Below, piece by piece: positions 50,911-64,000 of a stretch of DNA of 64,000 bases (positions are counted from its first letter, which is position 1; each line of letters begins with the position of its first letter). The notes under the pieces were generated by a model. That model saw only the letters and a list, made by a program, of their open reading frames with translations. It searched no databases and was not told the origin of the DNA. Both the position numbers and the translations under genes were made by a program. Location: positions 62,001 through 126,000 of the forward strand of contig JAPJBO010000322.1 in NCBI GenBank assembly GCA_030068145.1, in the 5' to 3' direction. This DNA is from Diplonema papillatum (lineage: Eukaryota > Euglenozoa > Diplonemea > Diplonemida > Diplonemidae).

Positions 50911-53090
50911 TGTAGAAGTATCGAGATCGTGTCGCAACTAGGCTTCAAATTAAAAACACGGATCCTTTAAACTCGAAACAGTCGAAAAAGGGACACGTAC
51001 GCACAAACAAGTGGGGAGGCACAAAAACCCCAGGATGCACTTTCACCGATGTTGCCCATTGACGAAGCACCAAACTCGTCATACTACGGCAATCCGCCAG
51101 GGTCCACAGAAGACGGCAAGCAGGGATTTATGCTATGGCTAGCAGTGGTGCCCATCTTTACTTCTCCAAGAGAAAATAATAAATCTCCGATTCAGGCCTT
51201 CGGCGGTCAAGCTCGTTCAAGTTTCCCTTTTGGACAAACCCCCCACGTCGGTAGCCCTGTTCACGTCAAGTTTTGTTGTCGGTGCTTGAAAATGCACGAT
51301 GTGCGTCGCCACCAGGCGAGCCTGCCGGCCTGGACAAGCTATGCTGTCTGGTGCCCGATCTTAAGGCCGTAAAACCCTGCAAGCAAGGCCCAGAAAAAAA
51401 AATAAAGCGCACACACATCCCTCACCTTGGCAGTTATTTGGTCCTTCGATTTGTCCCCGCCACTCCCCCACCCCCCTTCTCTGCTTTTCTCGTTTTCTTT
51501 TGTTCGCACTTCTTCGTTATACTGCTCATGGTTTCACTTCTCGTTCCTCGCGAAGATATTGTCAGAAATGCGCCACAGTTGTCGAGCTGGACATTTGCGC
51601 TGGTCTCGCCGGTCAACAGGCGAACGCGCAGAGAATTGTTACCACAATGTCAAAGGGCGACACCAAGCAGACAAACCGGGAGTTTGGTGCCACTTCAGGG
51701 CTCAGCCAATCAAAGGACTGGGTATGGCCTTTATTGTCTTTACCTCTTTTCGTCTCTTTTCACCCGGGGGAGGCCCTCCCGAGGACTTGGCGTAGGAGGA
51801 AGGACCGGGGAAATTGTTCATACGGACTTCCTCCCGACTTCGAACGGGTATCGGTTCTTCTCCTCTTGGAGAATTCACCTTCGGACGCGGCTCTCTTAGC
51901 CCGATCCACCGATCCTCTTTGCCGGCCACCTCGACAGCCCGCAGGGCGTTTCTTTACTGTGCGAGAGAACTCGGACAACTGAAGCTTGGACTCGCACTCC
52001 ACAGGAGTCTGTCCAAGGCAGAGAACAGGCGCGAGGCTCGTGCAGGTACGCAGGTACACCGGCCATGAAGTCCTCTGAAATGGGCCCGTATCGGTGGCGC
52101 ACTTCAACCATCATCTGGCTCTTCTGGTTTGCGGTTGCAACCTTCGGTACCCACGAGGTTGCTGTTATGTTAAACCCGCTAATTCCCTCTCGAGTTTTGG
52201 TTTGGGCAAGACGACGTTCCACGGGCCCGGGCGGTGTTTGCTCCAGCAACTCCTCTATATATCGATACCCGCATTGTTCGAACTCGGGTCGCGATGATGA
52301 TCGATTATGTCCGATCTTCCATTTCTGCCCACGCTGCAGCAGCCACGTGCACATCGGGCAGATCCAGTCGTCTTCCCCCATCCGGTCCACGACTGAGCAC
52401 TGTTGTTGCACCCTTCCTTGACTTCAGGCAATAAGCGATGGTTGTAAGGCCGCATCGTAAACAGTGGCAACCCTTCCCCGGAATGGCTCTTCGAGCACAT
52501 CGGGAAGATGCAGGCCCCACCTTCCTCAGATCGGATGATACCGTCACCTGGATTGAAGACCAGTCGAAGGAGCTCGCGTCGAAGTCGCTTCTCAAAACGG
52601 GCATCTTTTAAGCACGTGTTTTATTTGTGCGAATTACCTGATTCGTATCATTACATGGCAGGTTCCAACACAGCCAACTTCGTTTTTGTACTGACATGTC
52701 CAACGGCACTGTAGGGCACAGTCAGTCAAAGGACAACAAGAAGCACACAAGCAACGAATTTGCTGTACCAAGCTCCGTTAGCCAAAGGAAGTAGACAAGA
52801 GTGGAATCTGCGAATCATCTGTCCATCGTGCGGTCCCCCGCAAAGGGTGCAGGATCCCGCGCCGAGGATTGGTACTAAACTTTGGTTGTTGTCCGAGACT
52901 TGTGCCGTGTAGCTGCTCGTTGGCCAGATCCGACGAGGCTGGGAAGCTCCTGCCAAGGGTCGAGAACAAAGACAGCTGCTCCAAATAGTACTTGGGGTGA
53001 GAGAAGTTCCCTGCCCTTGCCAGACCACGCAGCAACTTGTGATTAGGCCAACCAAACTCAAAGCATACACACCAACACCCGCTTAAAGAG
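50911..53090. other. Intergenic, possible decayed coding sequence
   Basis: A stretch at 51568-51720 (+) reads VVELDICAGLAGQQANAQRI and ends at a GG|GTATGG donor-like site. On the minus strand, 51896-52604 is open in overlapping frames with a CPMC pair (DDWICPMCTWLLQRGQ). Neither has a recognisable family; both may be decayed element sequence. The 35 bp just before the next gene are shared with the second EF-hand gene. Confidence 0.35.
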
Positions 53091-53624
53091 ATGAGCATCA
53101 ACTGGCCCGAGATCACGGCGAAGCTGCCGTCGGAGAAGACAGCGGCAGCGAAGGCGAAGAGGAAGGAGCTCTTCAACCAGATGGACCCCAACGGAAACGG
53201 GTACCTGAGCCTCGCCGAAGTTGACAAGGGGCTGAGGGACACCCTCCAGTGTGATGAAGTGTTCGACTGCAAGCCGGCCATCATCCGCGCGTTCAACTCT
53301 GCCAAGGACGTTGCTCCTTCACGCACCAAGCACAGCGATGACTTCGTCACCAGGCGTGAGTTCAGGGTCCTGATGGTCGCGTTGAGGCAGTATTTCGAGC
53401 TTTGGCAGATGTTCGATGAGGTTGACACCGGCGACGACAGGAGAGTTGACAAGGACGAGTTCCGGAAGGCAATGCCCCTGCTGGAGAGCTGGGGCGTGCA
53501 GGTTCCGGATCCTGACGCAACGTTCAAAGAAATTGACACCAACGGGGGCGGCCAGATCCTGTTCGGCGAATTCTGCAAGTGGGCTCTGAAGCACTCGCTT
53601 GACTTGACGGACGACGACGACTAA
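53091..53624 (+). CDS. Calflagin/FCaBP-like EF-hand protein, paralogue 1 (177 aa)
   Basis: This is a Ca2+-binding protein resembling trypanosomatid flagellar calcium-binding protein. The N-terminal LPSEKTAAAKAKRKELFNQM matches the family's PxEKTAEAKxRRxELF motif. EF loops visible are DPNGNGYLSLAE (about residues 32-43), DTGDDRRVDKDE (about 114-125) and DTNGGGQILFGE (about 148-159); a fourth site near residue 70 is degenerate. There is no N-terminal MG-C acylation signal (starts MSINWPEI), so unlike FCaBP it is not obviously myristoylated or palmitoylated. The ATG is fixed by the shared leader ACACCAACACCCGCTTAAAG. A near-identical paralogue lies 6.5 kb downstream, and gene fragments lie in the SPF45 intron. 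Confidence 0.9.
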   Translation: MSINWPEITAKLPSEKTAAAKAKRKELFNQMDPNGNGYLSLAEVDKGLRDTLQCDEVFDCKPAIIRAFNSAKDVAPSRTKHSDDFVTRREFRVLMVALRQYFELWQMFDEVDTGDDRRVDKDEFRKAMPLLESWGVQVPDPDATFKEIDTNGGGQILFGEFCKWALKHSLDLTDDDD

Positions 53625-56157
<2,533 letters not shown>

Positions 56158-56198
56158 CCCTCTGCAGGAAAACTCTTTCCGAGAACATCATTGAAAAA

Positions 56199-58072
56199 AT
56201 GAGCCAAGGAACTGCTGAGCCCTGCACCCCGACTGCCGATGTGCAGAAGCCGGAAGAAGCCGCTGTGGAAAAGCCCGAGTCGGCTGCTGTAGTGGTGGCG
56301 GATGTGCCGGCAAAGGAGAGGAAGGGGGTGCTCACAGTGATCGAAGACGTGGACCAGATGGACCCGGAGGTGCGGAAGAAGGAGGCGAACAAGGTTTACT
56401 GGGCGCTGGTCGTCATGGAGTTGTGGATCGGTTTCAACCACGGCGCGATCTCGTCCGGCTTGAAGCTGGCGAGCTCAGTCCTCGGCACGGACTTGGGCGG
56501 GGATGCGGTCGGGACGCTATGCGTTGTGTACACATTCACAGCCTTGTTCGCAGCTGGGCCGATCGTGCAGGTCGGGGGGGAAAAGTGGTCGTTGGTGGCA
56601 GCGCTGTTTCTGTACTCGTTCTACCTCGCTGGGCTGCTGTTTGCGCTGTACTGCAATGAGCGTGAAGACCCGGAACTGGAAGACGCTGCGCCTTGTGCTC
56701 GGTACAGTTTCATGACTGGCGCTGTCATTGGCGGGTTCGCCGCTGGTTTCTACTTCACTGCTCAAGACGCGTACTTCGCCACGTGCACGACCCTGTACTC
56801 CGAACTCAGCGGGCAGAGCATCAAAGACGTCAGCAGCCACTTCTCCGCCATCTGCGCCGGCATCTATCTCTTCTTCGACCTGGCCTGCAAGCTCTTCTCG
56901 TTCATAATTCTGGAGACGACGAACAAGAAAACGGTTTGCATAAAAAGACACTTTAACTCGAAAAAGTGAACTGGTACTCTAAACATAAGGCACCCTTCTT
57001 TGTTCGGCGACGTGTGTACTTCAGGCCGGGTTCGGTCTGATCTGATACTCGACGTCTACATGGCACACCTTCTGCTGAGCATCGAGGTCCGTGTTGGTCG
57101 CAGCATCGTACTTTCCCAGAGTCTTTCTGCCATCCGCCTTACTCTTTGGCATCGTCTCTTATAAGTCCCCACGTTGCCAAAAAAGCAAAAGAAATCACAA
57201 TACAGGCTGAGACGACGCTGTTTATCGTGCTGACTCTCATTGGCGTGGGCACTTCGATTGGGATGATCTCGATTCCGAAGCTCAGGCAGACGCCGAAGCT
57301 GCTGCCGACGCTGAGGAGTTCGATGGAAACCCTTCGCATGACGATCATGGACCCCGTTATCCTCCTCTTCACTCCGTTCGACTTCACGTTCGGCCTCTTC
57401 ACGTCTTACATCGGCAACATTGTGAACGCTCGGGTGATCAAGGTGTACCTCGGCACGTCGTACGTCTCGTTGATGGGGGCCTTGACCAGCGGCATGGCTG
57501 CCATCGGGTCATACCCATTTGACTGGCTCACGCGGAAGACCAACTCGAAGCTCCCGGGGCTCATGATCGGGGCCATGCTGTTCTTGTGCGAGGGGATCAT
57601 CTACTTGGTGTTTAAGCCGGCAGATCTGGGCACGTGGCCCATCGTGCTCACGCTCGTCGCGATCGCGGGGTTCTCACGGTCCACCATCGAGGGGCCGAGG
57701 AAGGCTATTATCGCGGACGCGTACGACAGCTACAGCGCCCGCAGCTGCGCTTTCTCTGCCTTGGTCGTGCACGACGGTATCTCGTCATCTATCGGGTTCT
57801 TCTACTTCTCAGACATGGTGGACGCGTGGGGCGTCAACGGCTTGTCGTGGATCAACATCGGGTTCTCCATCCTCGCCATCGTTTGTCTGCCGGGTATGGT
57901 GTACTTCGCCAACAAGAGGATCGCCGCCAATAGGGAGAAAAAGGCTGCGGCTGAAAACACCAGCAGCAGCCTCGACATCAAAGATTGCGCTCCTTTCGGA
58001 GCAGAGTCCGACGAGATGCGGCCGCAAGGCGAAGACTCTCAAGAGGGAGCTGTCAGTGCTCAAGATCATTGA
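56199..58072 (+). CDS. UNC93-like major facilitator protein (2 exons, 533 aa)
   Basis: Exons 56199-56933 and 57206-58072 join in phase 0 (AACAAGAAAACG|GTTTGC ... TACAG|GCTGAG). The protein has a soluble acidic N-terminus of about 65 residues. The TM segments include VYWALVVMELWIGFNHGAIS, TLCVVYTFTALFAAGPIV, WSLVAALFLYSFYLAGLLFA and MTGAVIGGFAAGFYFTAQDA. Exon 2 supplies the second half (FIVLTLIGVGTSIGMISIP through SWINIGFSILAIVCLPGMVY), giving about 11-12 TM helices. FAAGFYFTAQDAYFATC matches the conserved UNC93 'GxGxAxLWxAQGxYxT' region in loosened form. UNC93 proteins act as trafficking chaperones or channel regulators; the protist role is unknown. A 451-bp (AC)n tract directly precedes the gene. 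Confidence 0.85.
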
Positions 58073-59633
58073 GCTTCGGTCCTGCAGTGTGTGTGCCACG
58101 TCGGGAATCTGTGCGCTGTACGGACGACACGACACGCGCCAGCCTTTCGCTACATGACTCCGCGAGAGCACCAGACAACCTTCCATGTGCGCTTTGTGCT
58201 GCGACAAGCTCCGGTTTACTGCCGCTGTGGAAGATAAACAAGTAGCAGCAACCGGAACTGTCACGCCGGAACGACTCTGCCCAGGGCCGTGCTGCTGGAT
58301 CAATCTTTTGCTCCCCTCCCTTTCTTGTCTTTCTATCTAGCATCTTCTTCGAAGAAGACTTTTATGCTAGCATCAAACATGCACGAGAGGCAATGTTCTG
58401 CCTAAACACCAAACCAACCTTCCTACCCCCTGGTTGTCGTTCCATATCGCGCGGTCTCCCCAAAGCTTGAAGCTGGAGAAAGATCTTCTGCACCCAAAAG
58501 CATCTGCGGCGGAGACCGAACCGAGCGGGAACGAAGCTGTACTGATCATTACCTCCCCACTCTCCCTTCCTCTCCGCCACCAGGCTCACACCGCAATGTC
58601 CCGTCTGTTCCTGCTTAACTGTGTGTCCGTGGTGACTACAATACGGTGCAGATAGGGACACACGTGGTACATACCTTTTCCAAGCACAATCTCCCATCTT
58701 CCGCCGCTCACCAAAACCCTTGCAGAGAAAAGGAGGCCCTGCTTCTGATCACACTCAAGGCAGTGTCCTAAACATAGACATCATCTTATATCTCGGATGA
58801 TTTTCGTCCGAACAACTGGCTGCTCCTCATCAACTTGTCTCTCATGACTACAAGAGCGAGGAGTCAGCTACGCAACCGTGCACACGAGAAAGGGCAATTT
58901 CAACACAGTATCGCCAGCTTACAAGACCTGTTCGCCTGTTATTGAACCTGCCCTGCCCCCTCATATCATAGCCTTTTTGGCCGAACCCCGTTCACCCTTT
59001 CTTCCTCCTCTCATTGTCTTGCCATTCGCGTTGATCTCCCCGGGCCCGAGGATAGAAGAAGAGAGTCCTTCTCTCTCTCTCTACTCCATGCCGAGCTTCG
59101 TTGCGGAGACCAGACCGAATATCCGACGACCCAATCTTTTGTTTCCCTCTCCCAGCGAACCGTTAACAACTTTCAGCAGGTCATGCGGACGGCAGTGTGA
59201 CCCGCGCCATCAGCTGTGAAACAAAGGGCAGCACTGGATGGCCACGCCGGACGAAGCGACATGCAAGGCAACTCGCATAGAGACAATACTGAGCTGGTCT
59301 ATTCTCCCCTGACCGTAATATATCGTGAAGGGGATGGGGATGGACCTGACACTGTGGTGCACCGTGATAGAGCAGGTTTGCAGTTAGTTAGTTGGACCGA
59401 ATGATAACCTGACAACGATTGGGGCTTTCCCCTTACTTCCCGCTGTGTTCCTCATACAAACAACGAAGCGTTAGAGTCTCCAGACTACCAGGAACAATAG
59501 CCTGAAAGCAATGCGGTACTCTTTCGGACAGCACAACGCACACGTGACCTTCAGTTTGTTGTTGTTGTAACGTCGCACCCACGAAACAGGGCAACCAACC
59601 ACTCAAAGCATACACACCAACACCCGCTTAAAG
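58073..59633. other. Intergenic, repeat-bearing
   Basis: Includes a fragment of the hairpin repeat near 58138-58170 (CCAGCCTTTCGCTACATGAC) and the palindromic repeat copy at 58341-58420. The 35 bp before 59634 match the leader of the other EF-hand gene. No other gene is seen. Confidence 0.45.
58341..58420 (+). repeat. Palindromic dispersed repeat TGATGCTAGCATCA family, copy 3
   Basis: ATCTTCTTCGAAGAAGACTT followed by TTATGCTAGCATCAAACATG and CACGAGAGGCAATGTTCTGC. In this copy the upstream AGTCTTCTTCGAAGAAGACT-like dyad is nearly perfect, so the element may carry two nested palindromes. Confidence 0.85.
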
Positions 59634-60170
59634 ATGAGCATCAACTGGCCCGAGATCACGGCGAAGCTGCCGTCGGAGAAGACACCGGAGGCGAAGGAGA
59701 AGAGGAAGGAGATCTTCAACCAGATGGACCCCAACGGAAACGGGTACCTGAGCCTTGCCGAAGTTGACAAGGGGCTGAGGGACACCCTCCAGTGTGATGA
59801 AGTGTTCGACTGCAAGCCGGCCATCATCCGCGCGTTCAATTCTGCCAAGGACGTCGCTCCTGCACACACCAAACACAGCGATGACTACATCACCAGGCGT
59901 GAGTTCAGGATCCTGCTGCTCGCGTTGAGGCAGTACTTCGAGCTTTGGCAGATGTTCGATGAGGTTGACACCGGCGACGACAGGAGAGTTGACAAGGACG
60001 AGTTCCGGAAGGCAATGCCCCTGCTGGAGAGCTGGGGCGTGCAGATTCCGGATCCTGACGCAACGTTCGATGAAATCGACACCAACGGGGGCGGCCAGAT
60101 CCTGTTCGGAGAGTTCTGCAAGTGGGCTCTGAAGCACTCGCTTGACTTGACGGACGACGACGACGAATGA
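59634..60170 (+). CDS. Calflagin/FCaBP-like EF-hand protein, paralogue 2 (178 aa)
   Basis: Differs from paralogue 1 at only a handful of residues (TPEAKEKRKEIF for TAAAKAKRKELF; AHTKHSDDYI for SRTKHSDDFV; TFDEIDTN for TFKEIDTN; one extra C-terminal Glu). It retains the three recognisable EF loops: DPNGNGYLSLAE, DTGDDRRVDKDE and DTNGGGQILFGE. Divergence is concentrated in the 3' untranslated region, while about 35 bp of leader are shared. That points to duplication of gene plus leader, with selection or conversion on the coding part. The fragments in SPF45 intron 1 share ATCCTGCTRCTCG with this copy, so they derive from a relative closer to paralogue 2. Confidence 0.9.
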   Translation: MSINWPEITAKLPSEKTPEAKEKRKEIFNQMDPNGNGYLSLAEVDKGLRDTLQCDEVFDCKPAIIRAFNSAKDVAPAHTKHSDDYITRREFRILLLALRQYFELWQMFDEVDTGDDRRVDKDEFRKAMPLLESWGVQIPDPDATFDEIDTNGGGQILFGEFCKWALKHSLDLTDDDDE

Positions 60171-62366
60171 CAGTCGCGAACGGACGTGGTAAAAGGGAGG
60201 GAACTGAAATGGGTCTCTGCATACTAACTCGTTTCTCTCTGTCTCTCTCTCTAAATTTATTTTACATTGCGCATTTGCACTGAGGGAACACTTCCGGAAC
60301 AACGGCGCACACAAAAGTCAAACGAAGCCAGCGCAGAAAAGTGCTCAACCGGAACCTGTACACGCGAGGAATGTACAGGAATCTTATGCTTTCACGCTTT
60401 CATCATCGTTGACTGATTAGTGCTGATCGTCCGATGCTTCGTTTACTAGTGTCAAAGTCCCAAACTCCGGAAAATGTTCTCCCCGCTTTTCTTTCGCCCT
60501 GCATTCTATGTTCAAGAGCCTTTCGCTACTTTGAAAAACACCTGCTTTGTCCGAATGCTCGAGGTGGCCGCCGTTTGCGAAGAATGAAAGAGGGCATGGC
60601 TGGACACCATACAACACACAGACACGAGTCCACCCTAACCAGGGCCCTCAAGTTTTGCGAGCCCAGGTTTGTCCAACCAGTGAATAAAGCCTGAACCTGC
60701 CGCTTTGCTCCCACCTGAGTTCCTTCGAAAATGAGTCCACGCGCCCTGCCGAGTATTCCTTTTTTTTGCGTTCCCCGAGAAACTTTTGCTCTTTTCAAAT
60801 AGCACATCCGCGGCGGAGGTTGTACGCCCCCAGCTGGAGAGCTACCGGCGGGATCGCCACCGTTTCGTGCCCTGTGCGCCAACAACAAAAAGAAAAAAAA
60901 AATGAAAAATGATTATTAAAAAAAAAAAGAACAGGTGTCCGGGTTTTCGTTTTTTGTACGAGACTGCAGTCGACGGCAGGTCTTCTTGTACCAGTGAAAA
61001 CAAATCCGTGCTTTGCTTGCTTTGCTTACTAAAATGAAAGACCTGACAAAGGATCCATTTCCTTCACGAAGAGAGGAAACATATACCCCCCCGCCTCTCT
61101 CTCTCGAAGTCAAACGGTCACTTCAAAAGACCGACCGCTAGTCTAAAACCATTGGTTGTCAACAACAGCATGCAAAGCTTGCGTCGTAAAATTCCGTCCG
61201 CGCGTGATGTGGCTACCGTCTCTACGAATCTTACTCAGCGCAAGCGCTCAGCTTCAGAGGTACGCCACGCTTTGACGCTTCGGTTCGGGAAATTGGTTTC
61301 ACAAAAGAGGATATCGAAAGGCAAGAAGCGACACCCAGGAATACAAGAACAAAGAGAAAACGTGTAAGGTCTCGCGTTGCTGCTTTGGTTCGCGGGCGTT
61401 CCGTGTTCCACCACGAAAAAGAAGAGACTACTCGAAGGGCAGGGAAGCGACCCGCGCACCGCCGATCCCCCCGCTTTCTCGCCGCCAGTACGCAAAGCCC
61501 AGGAACACAACAAGTTGGAGAGACAACGTGCCCATCCCCCCGCCTTTTCTTTTTTTTGTTTTGCTGTACTGATACGCGAGTGCCGACGAACGTTGCGTAG
61601 CACGAAACCTTTGGCGGGGAGCCCCCCTATCAACCAGTCGCGAATCGAGAGCACTAGAATCACTCGATCTGATGATGTGCTTTTTTGTCAGGTGCCCCAT
61701 TCGCCAGAAGAAATGCTACAAAGGCAAGGGTTGCACCATGCGTGCCCAACGCGGTTTCCCGGTCTCACGTGTACAACCTGGTTGTTCGCTCTGTGCCTCA
61801 GGCTCAGGTGCTCGCTGGAGGTAGAAAGGCCCCCCCCGTCAGTTCTCTTCATGCACGCGATCTTCCAAACGTTCTCTTGCCACCCTTTTTTTGTTGAACA
61901 CACACACCATTCCAAGCACGTGCTTGCAACCCGCCCCCAAACCCTTCTTCCTCTCTCGGCCCTCCCCATAAACCTCTCTCTTTCTCTCTCTCTCTCTCTC
62001 GAAATGAACGCGACTAATTAACTTTGATTCCACTTTCTATTTGGCACGCTGTGCTCAGTCTCCGCGTTTCTTCCCCCCCTTGCAGAGTACCCGAGCGAGA
62101 AAAGAGGCAGATGGCAGACAGCAATAGAAGGCATATATGGGAAGTCACCTGCTCTTCAGCTCGTCTTATTCGTCGCGCTCGTTTAGATTTACATCTGGAC
62201 ACAAAACAAGCTGTCGTCAACTAACAAGTGAAAGCATAACCCAAAACTCCGCATTTTCTTGCCTGCTTGCCCGGCTTCATCGGTTGTGAACAGACTGCTG
62301 ACCGGGAAATTCGACGCATTTCCAGGAAATAGGGAGGGGGGGGGCCGGCGGTGGCTCAAAGACACA
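60171..62366. other. Intergenic, with a possible short exon
   Basis: A candidate exon at 61170-61258 (MQSLRRKIPSARDVATVSTN) ends at a GAG|GTACGC donor and could be the first exon of the gene at 62367, but no splice partner is certain. A CT-rich tract lies at 61974-62000. Nothing else is seen. Confidence 0.35.
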
Positions 62367-63047
62367 ATGGAGGCCGCCTTCGAGCGCTGCGGGCGCGGGA
62401 CCCTCGCCCGGTTCGAAGCGTACGTCCGCGCCGAGCTAGGCTCGCTGGGGGAGCTCCGCGGGCTCTCGGACGGCGACCTGCGGGACGCCGTCCGGCAGTT
62501 TTTCGAGCCGGACTCGAACCCGCCCTCCGCCCTGAAGCTCGCCGCTTGCGCGCGGGAGGTTGCGCGGGCCTACGGCGTGCGAGGGGACGGCCGGGGCGCC
62601 GATGGATCCCGGGGCGCTGATGGCTCCCGGGGGGTTGATGAATCCCGGGGGGTCGACGCTCCGGCGCGGCGGAGGCGGAACAGCCGGGAAGAAAGCGATC
62701 GGGCGGCGGACGACGGCACGGGAGAAAGACATACTACCACCAGCACCCCGGCCACCCTTGCAAGCCCCGCGCAGGAGCTGCGGCAGAGAAGGAAGACCGG
62801 GGAGGCGCCGGCCGCGGCGGCGGCGGCCCCGCCGCCGCGGACCCGGCAGCTGCCGCCCGCCGGCGGGCGAGACGCGCTGGAAGGGCTGCCGTGGAAGGTG
62901 CAGGCGGCGTACCTCGTCCTCAAGGCGGTCCTGACGCTGATCCTCTTCTCGCTGCTGCACTCGTTCGCGTCCGCGTACATGCTCAAGCCCGTCTTCAGCA
63001 GGCAGCAAGACCCCGTCGACATCGACGAAATTGTCCGCAAGATTCAG
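62367..63047 (+). CDS. Single-TM protein, partial (5' exon of a gene extending right)
   Basis: I do not recognise this protein. From ATG 62367 the first 70 residues are a compact helical domain (RFEAYVRAELGSLGELRGLS; LRDAVRQFFEPDSNPPSALK). Then come a repetitive Gly/Ser/Arg/Asp linker (GADGSRGADGSRGVD), an Ala/Pro-rich stretch, and one hydrophobic segment near residues 188-210 (YLVLKAVLTLILFSLLHSFA). It ends DIDEIVRKIQ at a CAG|GTGCGC donor at 63047. The single TM with a following coiled-type start could suit an inner-nuclear-membrane or SUN-like protein, but that is only a guess. Later exons are not visible before the window ends. Confidence 0.55.
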
Positions 63048-63254
63048 GTGCGCGTTTTGTGTCTGTGCGTACAAGGGACTCCGCGGCTTCGTCGTGTAAA
63101 ACCGTTTTTGCAGCGAGGAAAAGAGAGAAACGAAAAGAGAACTCTGTTAAAGAGAGAATGAACACATATATCCTCCTACCCCGAAGTTCAAAAACCGAAA
63201 ACAGGCGCAAGGACCGCAGACGGTGCACATAAACCGAGACGGCCGACCATGATA

Positions 63255-63294
63255 AAATGATCAAATGATCAAATGATCAAATGATCAAATGATC
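63255..63294. repeat. 8-bp tandem repeat AAATGATC x5
   Basis: Five exact copies. Each holds the palindrome TGATCA across unit junctions, so the tract can form alternative hairpins. It sits in the presumed intron or 3' flank of the partial gene. Confidence 0.95.
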
Positions 63295-63297
63295 AAG

Positions 63298-64000
63298 CGG
63301 CGCGTACGCCCCATGCTGTCCCATGCAGGCCACCTCAGGTCGAATGAAGGTCGCCCAGGTAAACAGGCAACATTTACCTTGTTCTGTGGGTTCTACCCTA
63401 AGGCGAAGAGAATGATCACTCTGGCATCAGGACGTATGTCTGATCGCCGTCAGGTTTCTCCCAATCCAGTTCTGGTTAGAGTTGCGTTCGACGTCAGGGA
63501 CGAAACGCCCATTTGAAGGTTAGAACGCTATGCCTACGTAGCCTTAACAATGCATTGCAGGGAAAACTCGCAAGATTATAAGTACTGAGCAAAGGACAAG
63601 CAGGTGGACAAACGGTAGATCGTGCTGGCAGCTCTCCATCTCGTGACGCAAGACACATCCGTCGTACATGTGCGATTTAAACTAGAGAATCACAACAATA
63701 AGCGGACTGGGGGAGGAAGCGACGGCGGTGTCCATCAACAGGTTCGGGTTATCATCCGTTGCTTCGGCAATCCTGCTTAGAGGTGAGGCTGACGCGGTTC
63801 GTCCCCCCCCATAAACTAAGATTTCTCCCCAGAGCTACCTTGTATCGTCGGCACCGCAAGCACTTGCCCAAAGCCGCACTGATTTTCCCTGCCCCGCGAA
63901 GCGCACCTTTCTAGCCTTGCCTCCGTTGTCTTGTTCCCTGTTCTTCCCTTGCGTTTTGGGATGTGTGCTTTCTTCAGGGAGGTTGAGTGAAGGGAGGAGG
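63298..64000. other. Right edge, no gene defined
   Basis: No exon of the partial upstream gene could be placed with confidence. A CCCATAAACTAAGATTTCTCCCCAG stretch, split by coordinates 63809-63833, resembles the AAACTAAGTTTTCCCC edge motif at 13690 and 40273. Confidence 0.35.

Noticed and set aside
51896-52604. Minus-strand coding region with a CPMC motif
   Set aside because: The frames overlap and break, no family is recognisable, and every supported gene here is on the + strand. It was left as possible decayed sequence.

Overview
This is a nuclear genome window from a eukaryotic microbe. The evidence points to Euglenozoa, most likely a diplonemid-like lineage, but that is an inference. 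Four things support it. (1) Every gene I can identify lies on the + strand across 64 kb, as in the long unidirectional gene clusters of euglenozoans (dinoflagellates also do this). (2) Two paralogous EF-hand genes (53091-53624 and 59634-60170) resemble the trypanosomatid flagellar calcium-binding protein/calflagin family. (3) A degenerate 18S rRNA fragment near 21346-21475 carries CAGCACCCGCGG and TATATTAATGCTG, which I recall as kinetoplastid/diplonemid variants of the universal core. (4) Cis-introns are few, GT-AG, 0.2-2.8 kb long, and some contain repeats or mobile DNA.

Layout: 1-2.1 kb holds an unknown gene beside a decayed duplicate. 3.3-5.2 kb holds an SGNH hydrolase whose 3' end is tandemly duplicated. 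6.0-6.6 kb is a tandem array of TGACGTCA palindromes. 6.8-11.7 kb is a five-exon SPF45/DRT111 splicing factor; its first intron holds calflagin-like gene fragments and its fourth holds a retroelement-like ORF. 13.8-17.8 kb encodes a large membrane receptor-like protein (Frizzled-like Cys-rich head, sensor-like loop, several TM segments, degenerate class III cyclase domain). 18.2-19.4 kb is a further coding block. 21.3-23.4 kb is a mosaic of rRNA fragment, broken TFIIH p62 copy and minisatellite, followed by the intact p62/TFB1 gene (23.6-25.4 kb). Then come an unknown gene (27.0-27.6 kb), a C11orf68/BLES03-like gene (30.5-31.3 kb), an ankyrin-BRCT giant (33.7-37.5 kb), a long-terminal-inverted-repeat element carrying its own ORF (40.3-41.7 kb), a four-exon SH3-kinesin-14 (42.3-46.5 kb), calflagin-like gene 1, a 451-bp (AC)n tract directly before an UNC93-like transporter (56.2-58.1 kb), calflagin-like gene 2, and a partial membrane-protein gene running toward the right edge.

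The genes are functionally unrelated housekeeping, cytoskeletal, signalling and transport functions, as expected for co-transcribed but not co-functional euglenozoan clusters. The spaces between them (1-3 kb) are dense in short dispersed repeats. At least six families recur inside this window, several palindromic. The most novel-looking items are the long-TIR element with a 149-aa ORF of unknown family plus a small relative at 47.8-48.2 kb, a hairpin-forming repeat family with compensatory base changes, the minisatellite inserted inside a p62 pseudogene, and a Cys/His-repeat ORF nested in the SPF45 intron.

Limits: no homology search was run. Family assignments rest on motifs recognised by eye, splice sites were chosen by frame and motif continuity, and repeat boundaries are approximate.
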